Positions 1-7,712 are shown, counted from the first letter of the stretch. The stretch is 39,314 nt of DNA from Oscillospiraceae bacterium (GCA_910575815.1 CAJTFN010000009.1:176994-216307); one strand, 5' to 3'. Translations and numbers: made by a program. Notes: generated from the letters alone by a model not told the origin.

Positions 1-1
1 T

Positions 2-388
2 CTGATTGGCGCGGACTTCATCGTGTCTGTTGGCCGTGGCATCAGCAAGGATGTCGAGGGCGGCATCAAGCTGGCGGAAGAGCTGGCGGCGGAGCTGGGC
101 GGCGTAGTCGGAGGAAGCCGTGCCACCATCGACAGCGGCTGGCTGAGCGCGGACCACCAGGTTGGCCAGACGGGCAAGACGGTGCACCCGAAGGTGTACG
201 TGGCGCTGGGCATCTCCGGCGCGATTCAGCACAAGGCCGGCATGCAGGATTCCGAGTGCATCATCGCGGTGAACAAGAACGACACCGCGCCGATCTTCGA
301 GATTGCGGACTACGGCATCTGCGGCGACCTGTTCAAGGTCACCCCGCTGCTGACCGAGGCCATCCGGGCCGCCAAGGCTGCGAAGTAA
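2..388 (+). CDS. etfA: Electron transfer flavoprotein alpha subunit, C-terminal part (5' end outside window)
   Basis: The reading frame is open from the first bases and ends at a TAA, giving about 128 residues of the FAD-binding C-terminal domain of EtfA. Recognisable family motifs are the segment around [21 protein letters not shown], the [15 protein letters not shown] block and the terminal [16 protein letters not shown] block. EtfA pairs with EtfB to carry electrons between acyl-CoA dehydrogenases and other redox partners in the cytoplasm; in butyrate-type Clostridia the pair may take part in electron bifurcation. The first GTG in frame (base 23) is internal to the conserved domain, so the true start lies upstream of the window. 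EtfB and a dehydrogenase are expected just upstream but cannot be seen. Family assignment is firm; the pathway is inference. Confidence 0.95.
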   Translation: MIGADFIVSVGRGISKDVEGGIKLAEELAAELGGVVGGSRATIDSGWLSADHQVGQTGKTVHPKVYVALGISGAIQHKAGMQDSECIIAVNKNDTAPIFEIADYGICGDLFKVTPLLTEAIRAAKAAK

Positions 389-413
389 GTTCCTTTTTTC
401 GAGAAAAAGGAAC
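389..413. repeat. Palindromic hairpin directly after etfA
   Basis: Inverted arms GTTCCTTTTT and AAAAAGGAAC flank a five-base loop and begin immediately after the etfA stop codon. The hairpin lacks a conventional T-tract on its 3' side, so it may protect the 3' end or act as a weak terminator. Confidence 0.6.
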
Positions 414-481
414 CAAAAAAGCTTTGGCGCGCTCTGGCAGTCTGGAGACGGACCGGGCTGGAGCGGCGACGGAGCTTTCAA

Positions 482-523
482 GAAAAAAAGACCGAGGGGT
501 GGGAGCCCTTCGGCTTTTTTTCT
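482..523 (+). terminator. Intrinsic terminator downstream of etfA
   Basis: An A-rich arm (AAAAAAAG, one bulged A, CCGA) pairs with TCGGCTTTTTTT and ends in a run of seven T. It lies about 95 bases after the etfA stop. The remaining bases to 603 hold nothing recognisable. Confidence 0.7.
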
Positions 524-603
524 GTCGACAAAGAGGCGGCTGTGGAGGAGGGGCAAATAGAACGGCGTGAAGGCGGCGTTTCTGTCTGCTGGAGAATTTA
601 CAG

Positions 604-632
604 GTGACAAGTTGAAAATTCTCTGTTATACT
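604..632 (+). promoter_or_regulatory. Sigma-A-type promoter for the thrH unit
   Basis: The -35 box GTGACA (604-609), a 17-base spacer and -10 box TATACT (627-632) preceded by TGT make an extended -10 promoter. Transcription would start near 639, about 54 bases before thrH. AT-rich composition contrasts with the surrounding GC-rich DNA. Confidence 0.7.
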
Positions 633-692
633 AATCACAACACTCTTACGCGCCGCCAATCACCATAATATGGAATATTAAGGAGCGAAGCT

Positions 693-1292
693 ATGAATAT
701 TGTCTGTCTTGATATGGAGGGTGTCCTCGTCCCTGAAATCTGGATCGCCTTTGCTGAGGCCAGCGGAATTCCGGAACTGCGCCGCACCACCCGGGACGAG
801 CCCGATTACAACAAGCTGATGAACTTCCGCCTGGGGATTTTGAAGGAGCACGGCTTGGGCCTTAAGGAAATTCAGGACACCATTGCCAAGATTGATCCCC
901 TCCCTGGAGCCAAAGCTTTCCTGGATGAGCTCCGGGCCACCACCCAGGTTCTCATCCTCAGCGACACCTTTGAGCAGTTCGCCAAGCCGCTGATGGAGAA
1001 ATTGGCTTGGCCCACCATCTTCTGCAACACCCTGGAGGTGGCTCCCGGCGGCGAAATCACCGGTTTCCGGATGCGCTGCCAGCAGTCCAAGCTCACCACC
1101 GTGAAAGCCCTCCAGTCCATTGGCTACGAGACCATCGCCGCCGGAGACAGCTTCAACGACCTGGCCATGATTCAGGCCAGCAAGGCGGGCTTCCTCTTCA
1201 AGAGCACCGAACAGATCAAGAAGGACTATCCGAATCTCCCTGCCTATGAGGAGTTCGGAGATTTGCTGCGCGCCATCAAGGCGGCCCTGTAA
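693..1292 (+). CDS. thrH: ThrH-type phosphoserine phosphatase / homoserine phosphotransferase (HAD family)
   Basis: This 199-residue protein matches ThrH over its full length. The N-terminal MNIVCLDMEGVLVPEIWIAF block carries the HAD nucleophile Asp7, with Glu9 in place of the second Asp of the usual DxD motif; that DxE form is characteristic of ThrH. Later HAD motifs are LILSDTF (about residues 88-94) and AAGDSFND (about 149-156). ThrH dephosphorylates phosphoserine to serine and can transfer the phosphate to homoserine in the studied Pseudomonas enzyme. The ATG at 693 follows AAGGAGCG at good spacing. It is first in a probable unit with a 48-residue membrane peptide and a DUF1015 gene. The family call is strong; which of the two activities matters here is unknown. 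Confidence 0.9.
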   Translation: MNIVCLDMEGVLVPEIWIAFAEASGIPELRRTTRDEPDYNKLMNFRLGILKEHGLGLKEIQDTIAKIDPLPGAKAFLDELRATTQVLILSDTFEQFAKPLMEKLAWPTIFCNTLEVAPGGEITGFRMRCQQSKLTTVKALQSIGYETIAAGDSFNDLAMIQASKAGFLFKSTEQIKKDYPNLPAYEEFGDLLRAIKAAL

Positions 1293-1300
1293 GACCGGGT

Positions 1301-1447
1301 ATGGGTTTGGAGTTTTTCTGGAAGGGCCTGTGGGAGATCTTCAAGGCGCCCCTGCTGGTCCTGGCCGCTCCGGCCTTGCCTTTATTCCTGATTTGCCTGG
1401 GGACCATTCTGGGGATGGTCCTCCGGGAGTTCCGAAAAAACAAGTAG
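1301..1447 (+). CDS. Small single-span membrane peptide (48 residues)
   Basis: An ATG eight bases after the thrH stop opens a 48-codon frame ending at TAG, 15 bases before the next start. The product has an amphipathic start (MGLEFFWKGLWEIF), one hydrophobic segment at about residues 18-41 (rich in L, A, P, I and V), and a basic tail (REFRKNK), so a positive-inside orientation would put the C-terminus in the cytoplasm. No good Shine-Dalgarno is visible (AAGACCGGGT), so translation may depend on coupling to thrH. The frame fills the gap between two genes almost exactly, which supports it being real. I do not recognise a family. Confidence 0.5.
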   Translation: MGLEFFWKGLWEIFKAPLLVLAAPALPLFLICLGTILGMVLREFRKNK

Positions 1448-1462
1448 GAAGGGAGACGCGAC

Positions 1463-2746
1463 ATGAATACGAAGTTTGAAAAGCTGGGATTCTATCCCGC
1501 CAACATCCTCCTGCCCAAGGAGGGCACGGATATGACGAAATGGGCGGTGGTGGCCTGCGACCAGTTCACCTCCCAGCCCGAGTATTGGCAGGCGGTGGAG
1601 GAGACCGTGAAAGACGCGCCCTCTGCGCTGCGGCTCATCCTCCCCGAGGCGGGATTAAACGCCCCGGACGTGGAGGAGCGCATTGCCGCCGTCAACGCCG
1701 CCATGGGAGATTACCTGAACGGCGGCCTCTTCCGGACCCTGGAGGACAGCCTCCTCTATATCGAGCGCATCCAGTCCGACGGGAAAATCCGTCACGGCCT
1801 GATCGGCATGGTGGATCTGGAGCAGTACGATTTCACCCCTGGCTCCGGGGCCCTCATCCGGGCCACGGAGGGTACGGTCCTCTCCCGTATCCCCCCCCGG
1901 GTCAAGGTCCGGAAGGATGCCCCCATTGAACTGCCCCATGTCATGCTGCTGATCGACGATCCCAATAAGACCGTGATCGAGCCTTTGACCCGGGCCTCCG
2001 GCGAGATGGAGAAGCTGTACGACTTCAAGCTCCAGCAGGGCGGCGGACGGATTACCGGCTGGCGGCTCACTGCCGCCCAGGTGGACGCCGTGGCGGACGC
2101 CCTGACCGGGCTCTGTTCTCCGGAGGAGCAGGCCTGGAAATACGGTGTGAAGGACGCGCCGCCCCTGCTGTTTGCCGTGGGCGACGGGAACCACTCCCTG
2201 GCCACGGCCAAGCAGTGCTATGAGGACCTGAAAAAGGTCACGCCGGAGAGCGAGTGGGCCGATCTTCCCGCCCGGTACGCCCTGGTGGAGGTGGTGAACA
2301 ACCACGACGATGCCCTCCAGTTCGAGCCCATTCACCGCGTGGTCTTCGGCGTGAAGCCGGAGGCGGTTCTGGAGGCCTTTAAGGCATACTATCCCGGCGC
2401 CTACGAGGGCCGGGGCGAGGGGCATGTGATCGCCTATACCCACGCTGGCGGCACGGGCTTCCTCACGGTGCCCCAGCCCCGGGTTCAACTGGCGGTGGGA
2501 ACCCTCCAGGCCTTTTTGGACGGCTATGTGAAAGAGCACGGCGGTGAAGTGGACTACATCCATGGAAACGAGGTCACGGACCAGCTGGGCCGCCGGCCGG
2601 AGAGCATTGGCTTCAAGCTTCCCGCCATGGGAAAGCAGCAGCTTTTCAAAACCGTCATGGCCGACGGCGTGCTGCCCCGGAAGACCTTCTCCATGGGCCA
2701 CGCCGAAGACAAGCGGTACTATGTGGAGGCCCGGAAAATTCGATAG
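1463..2746 (+). CDS. DUF1015 family protein
   Basis: A 427-residue cytoplasmic protein with hallmarks of the DUF1015 family: the N-terminal PKEGTDMTKWAVVACDQFTSQPEYW block, the central FAVGDGNHSLATAKQCYE block (about residues 236-253) holding the conserved GNHS motif, and the C-terminal GNEVTDQLGRRPESIGFKLP region near the end. Length fits the family. The ATG at 1463 follows GGAAGGGAG. The family has no function that I can name with certainty; the GDGNHS motif looks like an active-site or nucleotide/phosphate-binding loop. It is downstream of thrH in the same unit, which points to a link with serine or phosphoserine metabolism, but this is inference from neighbourhood. Confidence 0.85.
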   Translation: MNTKFEKLGFYPANILLPKEGTDMTKWAVVACDQFTSQPEYWQAVEETVKDAPSALRLILPEAGLNAPDVEERIAAVNAAMGDYLNGGLFRTLEDSLLYIERIQSDGKIRHGLIGMVDLEQYDFTPGSGALIRATEGTVLSRIPPRVKVRKDAPIELPHVMLLIDDPNKTVIEPLTRASGEMEKLYDFKLQQGGGRITGWRLTAAQVDAVADALTGLCSPEEQAWKYGVKDAPPLLFAVGDGNHSLATAKQCYEDLKKVTPESEWADLPARYALVEVVNNHDDALQFEPIHRVVFGVKPEAVLEAFKAYYPGAYEGRGEGHVIAYTHAGGTGFLTVPQPRVQLAVGTLQAFLDGYVKEHGGEVDYIHGNEVTDQLGRRPESIGFKLPAMGKQQLFKTVMADGVLPRKTFSMGHAEDKRYYVEARKIR

Positions 2747-2763
2747 TCCTCTCCATGGGGAAA

Positions 2764-2785
2764 AGCCCCCTTGAAAAAGGGGGCT
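2764..2785. terminator. Hairpin after DUF1015 gene
   Basis: Perfect arms AGCCCCCTT and AAGGGGGCT with a GAAA tetraloop lie 18 bases after the stop codon. There is no T-tract, so it may be a processing or weak termination hairpin. Confidence 0.45.
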
Positions 2786-2799
2786 GAGAGAGACCGGCG

Positions 2800-2846
2800 T
2801 TCTTCCGGGGGCACGTTTTGAAGTACCCCCGGAAGAAGCCCTTCTT
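2800..2846. terminator. Long stem-loop, possible terminator
   Basis: Twelve-base perfect arms TTCTTCCGGGGG (2800-2811) and CCCCCGGAAGAA (2826-2837) are followed by GCCCTTCTTT. Two strong hairpins in succession after the DUF1015 gene suggest the unit ends here. The element could equally be a dispersed palindromic repeat. Confidence 0.5.
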
Positions 2847-2894
2847 TAAGGACCGGCCGGAAAGAAATGACACGGGAGCAGGCCTCCCGATTTT

Positions 2895-3080
2895 TCAACT
2901 CTGGACGTCTTCGTCCTCTTCCAGATTTTCCAAGGCCACCCGGACCGCCTCGATGACAAAAGCGGAAAAGGTGCAGTTTTTTCCCTGAATGGCGGCTTCC
3001 ACCGCTTCGATCAGGTCATCAGGAAAACGGATGGACTTATTGGTAGAAGTTGGGAGCTTTGGAATTTTAAATTTACGCAT
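2895..3080 (-). CDS. Small ribbon-helix-helix DNA-binding protein
   Basis: A 61-residue protein starting MRKFKIPKL, with the segment NKSIRFPDDLIEAVEAAIQG followed by TFSAFVIEAVRVALENL, which matches the strand-helix-helix layout of CopG/Arc-like ribbon-helix-helix proteins; the acidic tail is EEDEDVQS. I chose the ATG at 3080 rather than an upstream TTG because the basic-strand region begins there and GGGGTG lies upstream. It is divergent from a 60-residue gene across a 123-base AT-rich region and may bind there. Function as a repressor is inference. Confidence 0.7.
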   Translation of the reverse strand: MRKFKIPKLPTSTNKSIRFPDDLIEAVEAAIQGKNCTFSAFVIEAVRVALENLEEDEDVQS

Positions 3081-3203
3081 TTCACACCCCGTGTAACGCA
3101 AACTGCTCGATATTTGTATTACGTAGGGTATTGCAATTTTGCCAAAAATGATGCATTATATATCATAAGGCAATCTATAACGCACAGAAAGGAGCGCACG
3201 ACC
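3081..3203. promoter_or_regulatory. AT-rich divergent promoter region
   Basis: This intergenic segment is much more AT-rich than its surroundings. On the plus strand TTGCCA (3139-3144), 17 bases and ATCATA give a moderate promoter. It holds two dyads: ATGAT...ATCAT (about 3149-3167) and ATTGC...GCAAT around it. These fit an operator for the adjacent ribbon-helix-helix protein, but the sites are short. Confidence 0.4.
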
Positions 3204-3386
3204 ATGAGAGACTTGCCGGATTACTACACGACGCTTTCCAACGCCATCGCCAACGCGATGAAGGCGCTGGACCGGGGCGACCCACTCAGCGCCAAAATGT
3301 TGTTAAAGCAGGGGCGTTTCCAGGCGGAAGAGCAGTATCTTGCGGCAACTGGAGGGAAGCTTCTGTCCGAGGAAGACGGGGAGTAG
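3204..3386 (+). CDS. Hypothetical 60-residue protein
   Basis: The ATG at 3204 follows AAAGGAGCG; in-frame codons upstream lie inside the AT-rich promoter region and are unlikely to be translated. The product (MRDLPDYYTTLSNAIANAMK...) is largely predicted helical, soluble, without membrane span, and ends in an acidic tail (SEEDGE). A central ALDRGDPLSAKMLLKQGRFQ segment could pack as a helix pair. I do not recognise a characterised family. It is divergent from a ribbon-helix-helix gene and ends before a strong bidirectional terminator. Regulation by its neighbour is plausible but not shown. Confidence 0.6.
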   Translation: MRDLPDYYTTLSNAIANAMKALDRGDPLSAKMLLKQGRFQAEEQYLAATGGKLLSEEDGE

Positions 3387-3435
3387 TGGCCGTTGGGGCC
3401 GCTTGGCCTGAGACTGAAGGCCTATGGAATAAGCG

Positions 3436-3464
3436 AAAGGCGGGGCTTAGGCCCCGCCTTTTGG
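3436..3464. terminator. Bidirectional intrinsic terminator
   Basis: Perfect 11-base arms AAAGGCGGGGC and GCCCCGCCTTT around a TTAG loop, with A and T runs on the two sides, serve both the plus-strand gene ending at 3386 and the minus-strand gene ending at 3475. Confidence 0.85.
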
Positions 3465-3474
3465 CGTTTTGGGT

Positions 3475-4950
3475 TTACAGATTTTTCAGCACGCCGCTCT
3501 CCTCGTTGAACGCGTCGATCAGGGCGTCCAGGTCCTTGGCCTGGGCGTGGACGGCGTCCCAGGTACCCTCCGTGTCGTACCAAAGGGCGTTGAGCTCGTG
3601 CATGTCCTTGCCCTGCTGCTCGACCCAGGTGTAGTATTTCAGGTTGTGAACCCGCTTGCGGTCCGCGTAGGTCAGCTCCATCATGCTGTCCGTCTTGAGA
3701 CCCAGGATGTGGAGATTGTGATCCAGCCGGGCCTCTTCCGGAGTGTACGCGCCGAACTGGTCGTTCAGCTCCTGAATCCGGCTTCCGTACATGACGGCGG
3801 AGTCCGTGAGGACGGTGCCCACCACGTCCCGGTCTGTGAATTCGTAATACTTGGCCATCTTGATGCAGCAGAGGAGATTGGCGATGCCGGAGATGCCCAG
3901 CCACGCCAGCCGGTCCACCAGCACGGGGTCCAGCTTCAGGGTGTGGAGCAGGTAATCCCGGCCCTCGGGGGTGTTGAAGAGGCGAAGGAGGCGCTGGGAG
4001 TCCTCGTCGTCAATGGCAATGGCCAGATCGGTGTTCCGGACGTTGTGGATCCAGGGGATGTGCTTGTCGCCGATGCCCTCGATCCGGTGGCCGCCAAAGC
4101 CGTTGTTTAAGATGGTGGGGCACTGGAGGGCCTCGCCCACGCCCAGCTTCAGGTGGGGATAGCGCTCCTTCAGCAGGTCGCCGGCGCTCATGGTTCCGGC
4201 GGAGCCGGAGGTGAAGCAGGCTCCGGCAAAGCGCTCTCCGGGACGCTTCACGGCCTCGAACACGTCCGCCAGGGCGGTGCCGGTGACGTTGTAGTGCCAC
4301 AGGGGGTTCCCCATCTCCTCAAACTGATTGAAGATCATGTACTGGGGATCCAGCTTGAGCTCGTTGGTCTTGTCAAAAATCTCCTTGACGTTGGACTCAC
4401 AGCCGGGGGTGGCGATAACCTCCGCGCCAATCTCGTGGAGCCAGTCGAACCGCTCCTGGCTCATCTCCGCCGGAAGAATCGCCACGCCCTGGGCGCCCAG
4501 GAGCTTGGAGTTGAAGGCGCCGCCCCGGCAGTAGTTACCGGTGGAGGGCCAGACGGCTTTGTGAATGTCCACGTCAAACTGACCCGTCACCAGCCGGGGA
4601 GCCAGGCAGCCGAAGGAAGCGCCCACCTTGTGGCAGCCTGTGGGAAACCACTTGCCTACCATGGCGATGACGCGGCAGGGAACGCCGGTGAGCTCCGGGG
4701 GCAGCTCAATGTAGTTGGGCACGGCCTGGAAGAGGCCGCCGGATTCCTTGGCCTCGTTCTTCCAGGTGATGCGGAAGAGGTTCAGGGGATTCACGTCCCA
4801 GAGGCCCACGTCCTTCAGCTTGTCCCGGACCTTGCCGGGGATGGTTTCCGGGTGCTGCATTTGGGCAATGGTGGGGATGAGGATTTGGTTCTCCCGGGCC
4901 TTTTTCAGGTTGTGCTCCAGGCCCTGCTTGTTGATGGTGAGATCGATCAT
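3475..4950 (-). CDS. PLP-dependent enzyme, tryptophan synthase beta-like fold
   Basis: This 491-residue protein belongs to the fold-type II PLP enzymes (cysteine synthase/threonine dehydratase/tryptophan synthase beta superfamily). The likely Schiff-base lysine is Lys108 in the TGCHKVGASFG segment; PSTGNYCRGGA (135-145) is the substrate/cofactor loop, and TSGSAGTMSAG near residue 250 is the phosphate-binding glycine loop. It is longer than DpaL/YgeX (about 400 residues) and not an obvious orthologue. The start ATG follows AGGAGG and lies one base from the stop of an upstream PAS/HTH regulator, so the two are cotranscribed and probably coupled. Its position opposite ygeY-ygeW-arcC suggests an elimination or deamination step in the same pathway, for example on a diamino acid; that is inference. 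Confidence 0.85.
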   Translation of the reverse strand: MIDLTINKQGLEHNLKKARENQILIPTIAQMQHPETIPGKVRDKLKDVGLWDVNPLNLFRITWKNEAKESGGLFQAVPNYIELPPELTGVPCRVIAMVGKWFPTGCHKVGASFGCLAPRLVTGQFDVDIHKAVWPSTGNYCRGGAFNSKLLGAQGVAILPAEMSQERFDWLHEIGAEVIATPGCESNVKEIFDKTNELKLDPQYMIFNQFEEMGNPLWHYNVTGTALADVFEAVKRPGERFAGACFTSGSAGTMSAGDLLKERYPHLKLGVGEALQCPTILNNGFGGHRIEGIGDKHIPWIHNVRNTDLAIAIDDEDSQRLLRLFNTPEGRDYLLHTLKLDPVLVDRLAWLGISGIANLLCCIKMAKYYEFTDRDVVGTVLTDSAVMYGSRIQELNDQFGAYTPEEARLDHNLHILGLKTDSMMELTYADRKRVHNLKYYTWVEQQGKDMHELNALWYDTEGTWDAVHAQAKDLDALIDAFNEESGVLKNL

Positions 4951-4951
4951 G

Positions 4952-5635
4952 TCAACTGCCCTCCTGTTTGTTCATATCAATATAGGAATACAAGGTGTAC
5001 TTGGAGATGCCGAAGTATTTGGCGACCTTGTCGCCGGACTTGGTGATGAGGAACGCGCCGTTCTGGCTGAGGAACTGAATGGCCTTGACCTTGTCGTCCT
5101 TGTTCATGACGGCGGCGGGCTTGCCCACCAGGGCCACAGATTGCTGGATCAGTTCGTCCAGAAGGTCGTTGACGTTGGTGATTCGCTCCGGCTCGGCGGA
5201 GACTTCTTCTCCCGTGGAGACCAGATCGTGGAGGGCCTCCTCCATGAGAATCAGGCGGGAGATGTCGTAATTGATGGCCAGAATGGCGGAGACCCGGCCC
5301 TTCCGGTCCCGAATGTAGACAGTGGAGGACTTTAAGATCTTGCCGTCCGGGGTCCGGGTCAGGTAGCAGAGGTGGTCTTGAGGCGCGGGGTCGTTGGTCC
5401 GCAGCTGTTCCATGACCACGTTGGACGCCCCGTCTCCCACTTTCCGGCCGGAGACGTGGCCGTTGGCGATGAAGACGATGGAGCGGTCCGGGTCCCGACT
5501 GAGATCGTGGATGGCGACCTCGCAATTGCTCCCAAACTGGGCGGCGATCCCGGCGGCCACCTGACGCAGCAATTCTAGTTTGCTGTTTTCCGTGAATGAT
5601 ACCCCCTTTTCTCTGGATTTTTTATGAAAAGACAC
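4952..5635 (-). CDS. YheO-type PAS/HTH transcriptional regulator
   Basis: A 227-residue regulator with an N-terminal PAS-like sensor of the YheO family (about residues 20-130; motifs FGSNCEVAIHDL and ILAINYDIS) and a C-terminal helix-turn-helix (about 190-222; GDKVAKYFGISKYTLYSYI). Related proteins control amino acid or purine-linked catabolic genes. It is upstream of the PLP enzyme with a one-base gap and divergent from ygeY, so it likely controls both directions. The start is uncertain: the GTG at 5635 has no Shine-Dalgarno and is only about eight bases after the predicted transcription start, while a strong AAAAGGGGG lies inside the frame near codons 9-12 with no standard start codon at good spacing after it. 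The first few residues may therefore be wrong. Confidence 0.85.
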   Translation of the reverse strand: MSFHKKSREKGVSFTENSKLELLRQVAAGIAAQFGSNCEVAIHDLSRDPDRSIVFIANGHVSGRKVGDGASNVVMEQLRTNDPAPQDHLCYLTRTPDGKILKSSTVYIRDRKGRVSAILAINYDISRLILMEEALHDLVSTGEEVSAEPERITNVNDLLDELIQQSVALVGKPAAVMNKDDKVKAIQFLSQNGAFLITKSGDKVAKYFGISKYTLYSYIDMNKQEGS

Positions 5636-5649
5636 TGACTTGTGCTGTT

Positions 5650-5678
5650 ATCATACCACGGAATTTCGGAGAAATCAA
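5650..5678 (-). promoter_or_regulatory. Promoter for the PAS/HTH regulator operon
   Basis: Read on the minus strand: -35 TTGATT, 17-base spacer, -10 TATGAT preceded by TGG (extended -10). The perfect palindrome AACAGCTGTT (5677-5686) touches the -35 box and lies between this and the divergent ygeY promoter, a natural place for an operator. Confidence 0.6.
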
Positions 5679-5718
5679 CAGCTGTTCAAAAAAATTTTTT
5701 GGTTTTCAAAAAATTTAT

Positions 5719-5746
5719 TTGACATTTGGGAAACTTGTGCTATGAT
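5719..5746 (+). promoter_or_regulatory. Strong promoter for ygeY operon
   Basis: A perfect -35 TTGACA (5719-5724), 16-base spacer and -10 TATGAT (5741-5746) preceded by TGC (extended -10). It sits in an A/T-tract-rich stretch that may be curved DNA. Transcription would start near 5753, about 60 bases before ygeY. Confidence 0.8.
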
Positions 5747-5812
5747 GGACTTGTAAGAGAACGGCAGCGAACGGCGAGGCTGCCAAAAATATGAACAATG
5801 GAGGTCGTCAAC

Positions 5813-7225
5813 ATGGATTTCGAGAAGATCAAGTCTGCGGCGGAGGGGTATAAGGCGGAGATGTCCCGGTTCCTGCGGGACATGATTTCCTTCCCCAGCG
5901 AGAGCTGCGAGGAAAAAGAGGTCGTGATGTGCATCAAGTCCGAGATGGAGAAGCTGGGCTTCGACAAGGTGGAGATCGACGGCCTGGGCAACGTCATCGG
6001 CTGGATGGGCCAGGGCGAGAAGATCATTGCCATCGATTCCCACATCGACACCGTGGGCGTTGGCAATGTGGACAACTGGGAGGCCGACCCTTATAAGGGC
6101 TATGAGACTGAGGAGATCATCTATGGCCGGGGCGGCAGCGACCAGGAGGGCGGCATGGCCTCCGCCGTGTACGGAACCAAAATCATGAAGGACCTGGGCC
6201 TCATTCCCGAGGGTTATCAGATCATGGTAGTGGGCTCCGTTCAGGAGGAGGACTGCGACGGCATGTGCTGGCAGTACATCGTCAACAAGTATTTCAACGG
6301 TCCCGAGGACGCCCGGAGCAAGATTGAGTTTGTCATCTCCACCGAGCCCACCGACGGCGGCATCTATCGTGGCCACCGGGGCCGGATGGAAATCCGGGTG
6401 GATGTGAAGGGCGTCAGCTGCCACGGCTCCGCTCCCCATCGGGGCGACAACGCCATTTACAAGATGGCCGACATTCTCCAGGACGTCCGGGCCCTCAACG
6501 AGAACGGAGACGGCCCCTCCAACACCGTCAAGGGCCTGGTGAAGATGCTGAATCCGGAGTTCAACCCCGCCCATTACGAGGACGCCCAGTTCCTGGGCCG
6601 GGGCACCTGCACCACCTCTCAGATTTTCTACACCTCCCCCAGCCGCTGCGCCGTGGCGGACAGCTGTTCCATCTCCATCGACCGCCGCATGACCGCCGGC
6701 GAGACCTGGGACTCCTGCCTCCAGGAGATCCGGGATCTGCCCAGCGTGAAGAAGTACGGCGACGATGTAAAGGTCAGCATGTACATGTACGACCGTCCCG
6801 CCTGGACCGGCACGGTATATGAAACCGAGTGCTTCTTCCCCACCTGGATCAACAAGGCCAGCGCCGCCCACGTCCAGGCTCTGGTGGACGCCCACCACGC
6901 CCTCTGGGGCGACGAGCGCATCGGCTATGCCGACGCCGACCAGAGCAAGGACGCCATGCATCTGCGGACGGGCCGTCCTTTGACGGACAAGTGGACCTTC
7001 TCCACCAACTGTGTCTCCATCCAGGGCCGGTACGGCATCCCCTGCGTGGGCTTTGGCCCCGGCGCGGAAAGCCAGGCCCATGCCCCCAACGAGATCACCT
7101 GGAAGCAGGATCTGGTGACCTGCGCCGCCCTGTACGCCGCGGTTCCCGGCCTCTATAAGCCCGAGAACAAGACCGCCGACGTGACGGAGTTCCGCCAGAG
7201 CCTCACCAATAACGACATTAAATAA
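5813..7225 (+). CDS. ygeY: YgeY-family M20 metallohydrolase
   Basis: A 470-residue M20/ArgE/DapE-type zinc hydrolase. Metal-site motifs are IDSHIDTVG (His77, Asp79), [10 protein letters not shown] (Asp110) and VQEED (Glu145, Glu146), with the dimerisation domain following at about 180-300. It matches the YgeY family, which accompanies selenium-dependent purine/hydroxy-purine catabolism genes in many anaerobes and in E. coli; the natural substrate is probably an N-acyl or N-carbamoyl amino acid. I chose the ATG at 5813 because GGAGG precedes it by eight bases; the ATG at 5798 would place that site inside the gene. First gene of a four-gene plus-strand operon with a deaminase, ygeW and carbamate kinase. 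Confidence 0.9.
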   Translation: MDFEKIKSAAEGYKAEMSRFLRDMISFPSESCEEKEVVMCIKSEMEKLGFDKVEIDGLGNVIGWMGQGEKIIAIDSHIDTVGVGNVDNWEADPYKGYETEEIIYGRGGSDQEGGMASAVYGTKIMKDLGLIPEGYQIMVVGSVQEEDCDGMCWQYIVNKYFNGPEDARSKIEFVISTEPTDGGIYRGHRGRMEIRVDVKGVSCHGSAPHRGDNAIYKMADILQDVRALNENGDGPSNTVKGLVKMLNPEFNPAHYEDAQFLGRGTCTTSQIFYTSPSRCAVADSCSISIDRRMTAGETWDSCLQEIRDLPSVKKYGDDVKVSMYMYDRPAWTGTVYETECFFPTWINKASAAHVQALVDAHHALWGDERIGYADADQSKDAMHLRTGRPLTDKWTFSTNCVSIQGRYGIPCVGFGPGAESQAHAPNEITWKQDLVTCAALYAAVPGLYKPENKTADVTEFRQSLTNNDIK

Positions 7226-7244
7226 TGTCCCAGAGCGATGCGAT

Positions 7245-7712
7245 ATGACTCTTGATGAACGCTTTATGGGAGAGGCCGTTCGCCTCGCCCGGCTGGCGGC
7301 AGAGCACGGCAACGAACCCTTCGGGGCGGTGCTGGTAAAGGACGGGGAGATCGTCTATACCAACGAAAACCAGATTCACACCCATCGCGACCCCGCCTTC
7401 CACGCGGAGGCCGGGCTGCTCCGGCGCTTTTGCCACGAGACGGGAATCACGGACCTGAGAGAGTACACCCTCTACAGCAGCTGTGAGCCCTGCTTCATGT
7501 GCAGCGGGGCCATGGTCTGGGTCCGGCTGGGGCGGCTGGTCTACGCGGCCAGCGCCCGGGACCTGGAGGCCATTTTCGGAGGCGAGGGCTGTGATTGCAG
7601 CGACATGGTCTTCTCCCACTCCGGTCATAAGCCCCAGGTTACCGCCGGGGTTCTGCGGGAAGAGAGCCTGTCCATATTGCGAACCTATTTTGGAAATCAA
7701 ATGGAATTGTAA
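7245..7712 (+). CDS. Nucleoside/guanine-type deaminase (zinc, CDA fold)
   Basis: This 155-residue protein has the cytidine/guanine deaminase signature: His53 and the proton-shuttle Glu55 in FHAEAG, and SSCEPCFMCSGAM with Cys83 and Cys86 as further zinc ligands. The motifs and length fit the nucleoside deaminase family that includes guanine deaminase (GuaD) and tRNA adenosine deaminase. Its place inside a ygeY-ygeW-arcC operon favours a catabolic purine or pyrimidine base deaminase over a tRNA enzyme. It starts 19 bases after ygeY; the ribosome binding site is weak, so translational coupling is likely. The exact substrate cannot be read from sequence. Confidence 0.85.
   Translation: MTLDERFMGEAVRLARLAAEHGNEPFGAVLVKDGEIVYTNENQIHTHRDPAFHAEAGLLRRFCHETGITDLREYTLYSSCEPCFMCSGAMVWVRLGRLVYAASARDLEAIFGGEGCDCSDMVFSHSGHKPQVTAGVLREESLSILRTYFGNQMEL

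Noticed and set aside
5675..7312. Very long minus-strand open frame opposite ygeY
   Set aside because: Composition artefact of GC-rich codons: it is fully antisense to a clear M20 hydrolase, lacks domains and has His/Gly/Ala/Val-rich low-complexity sequence.
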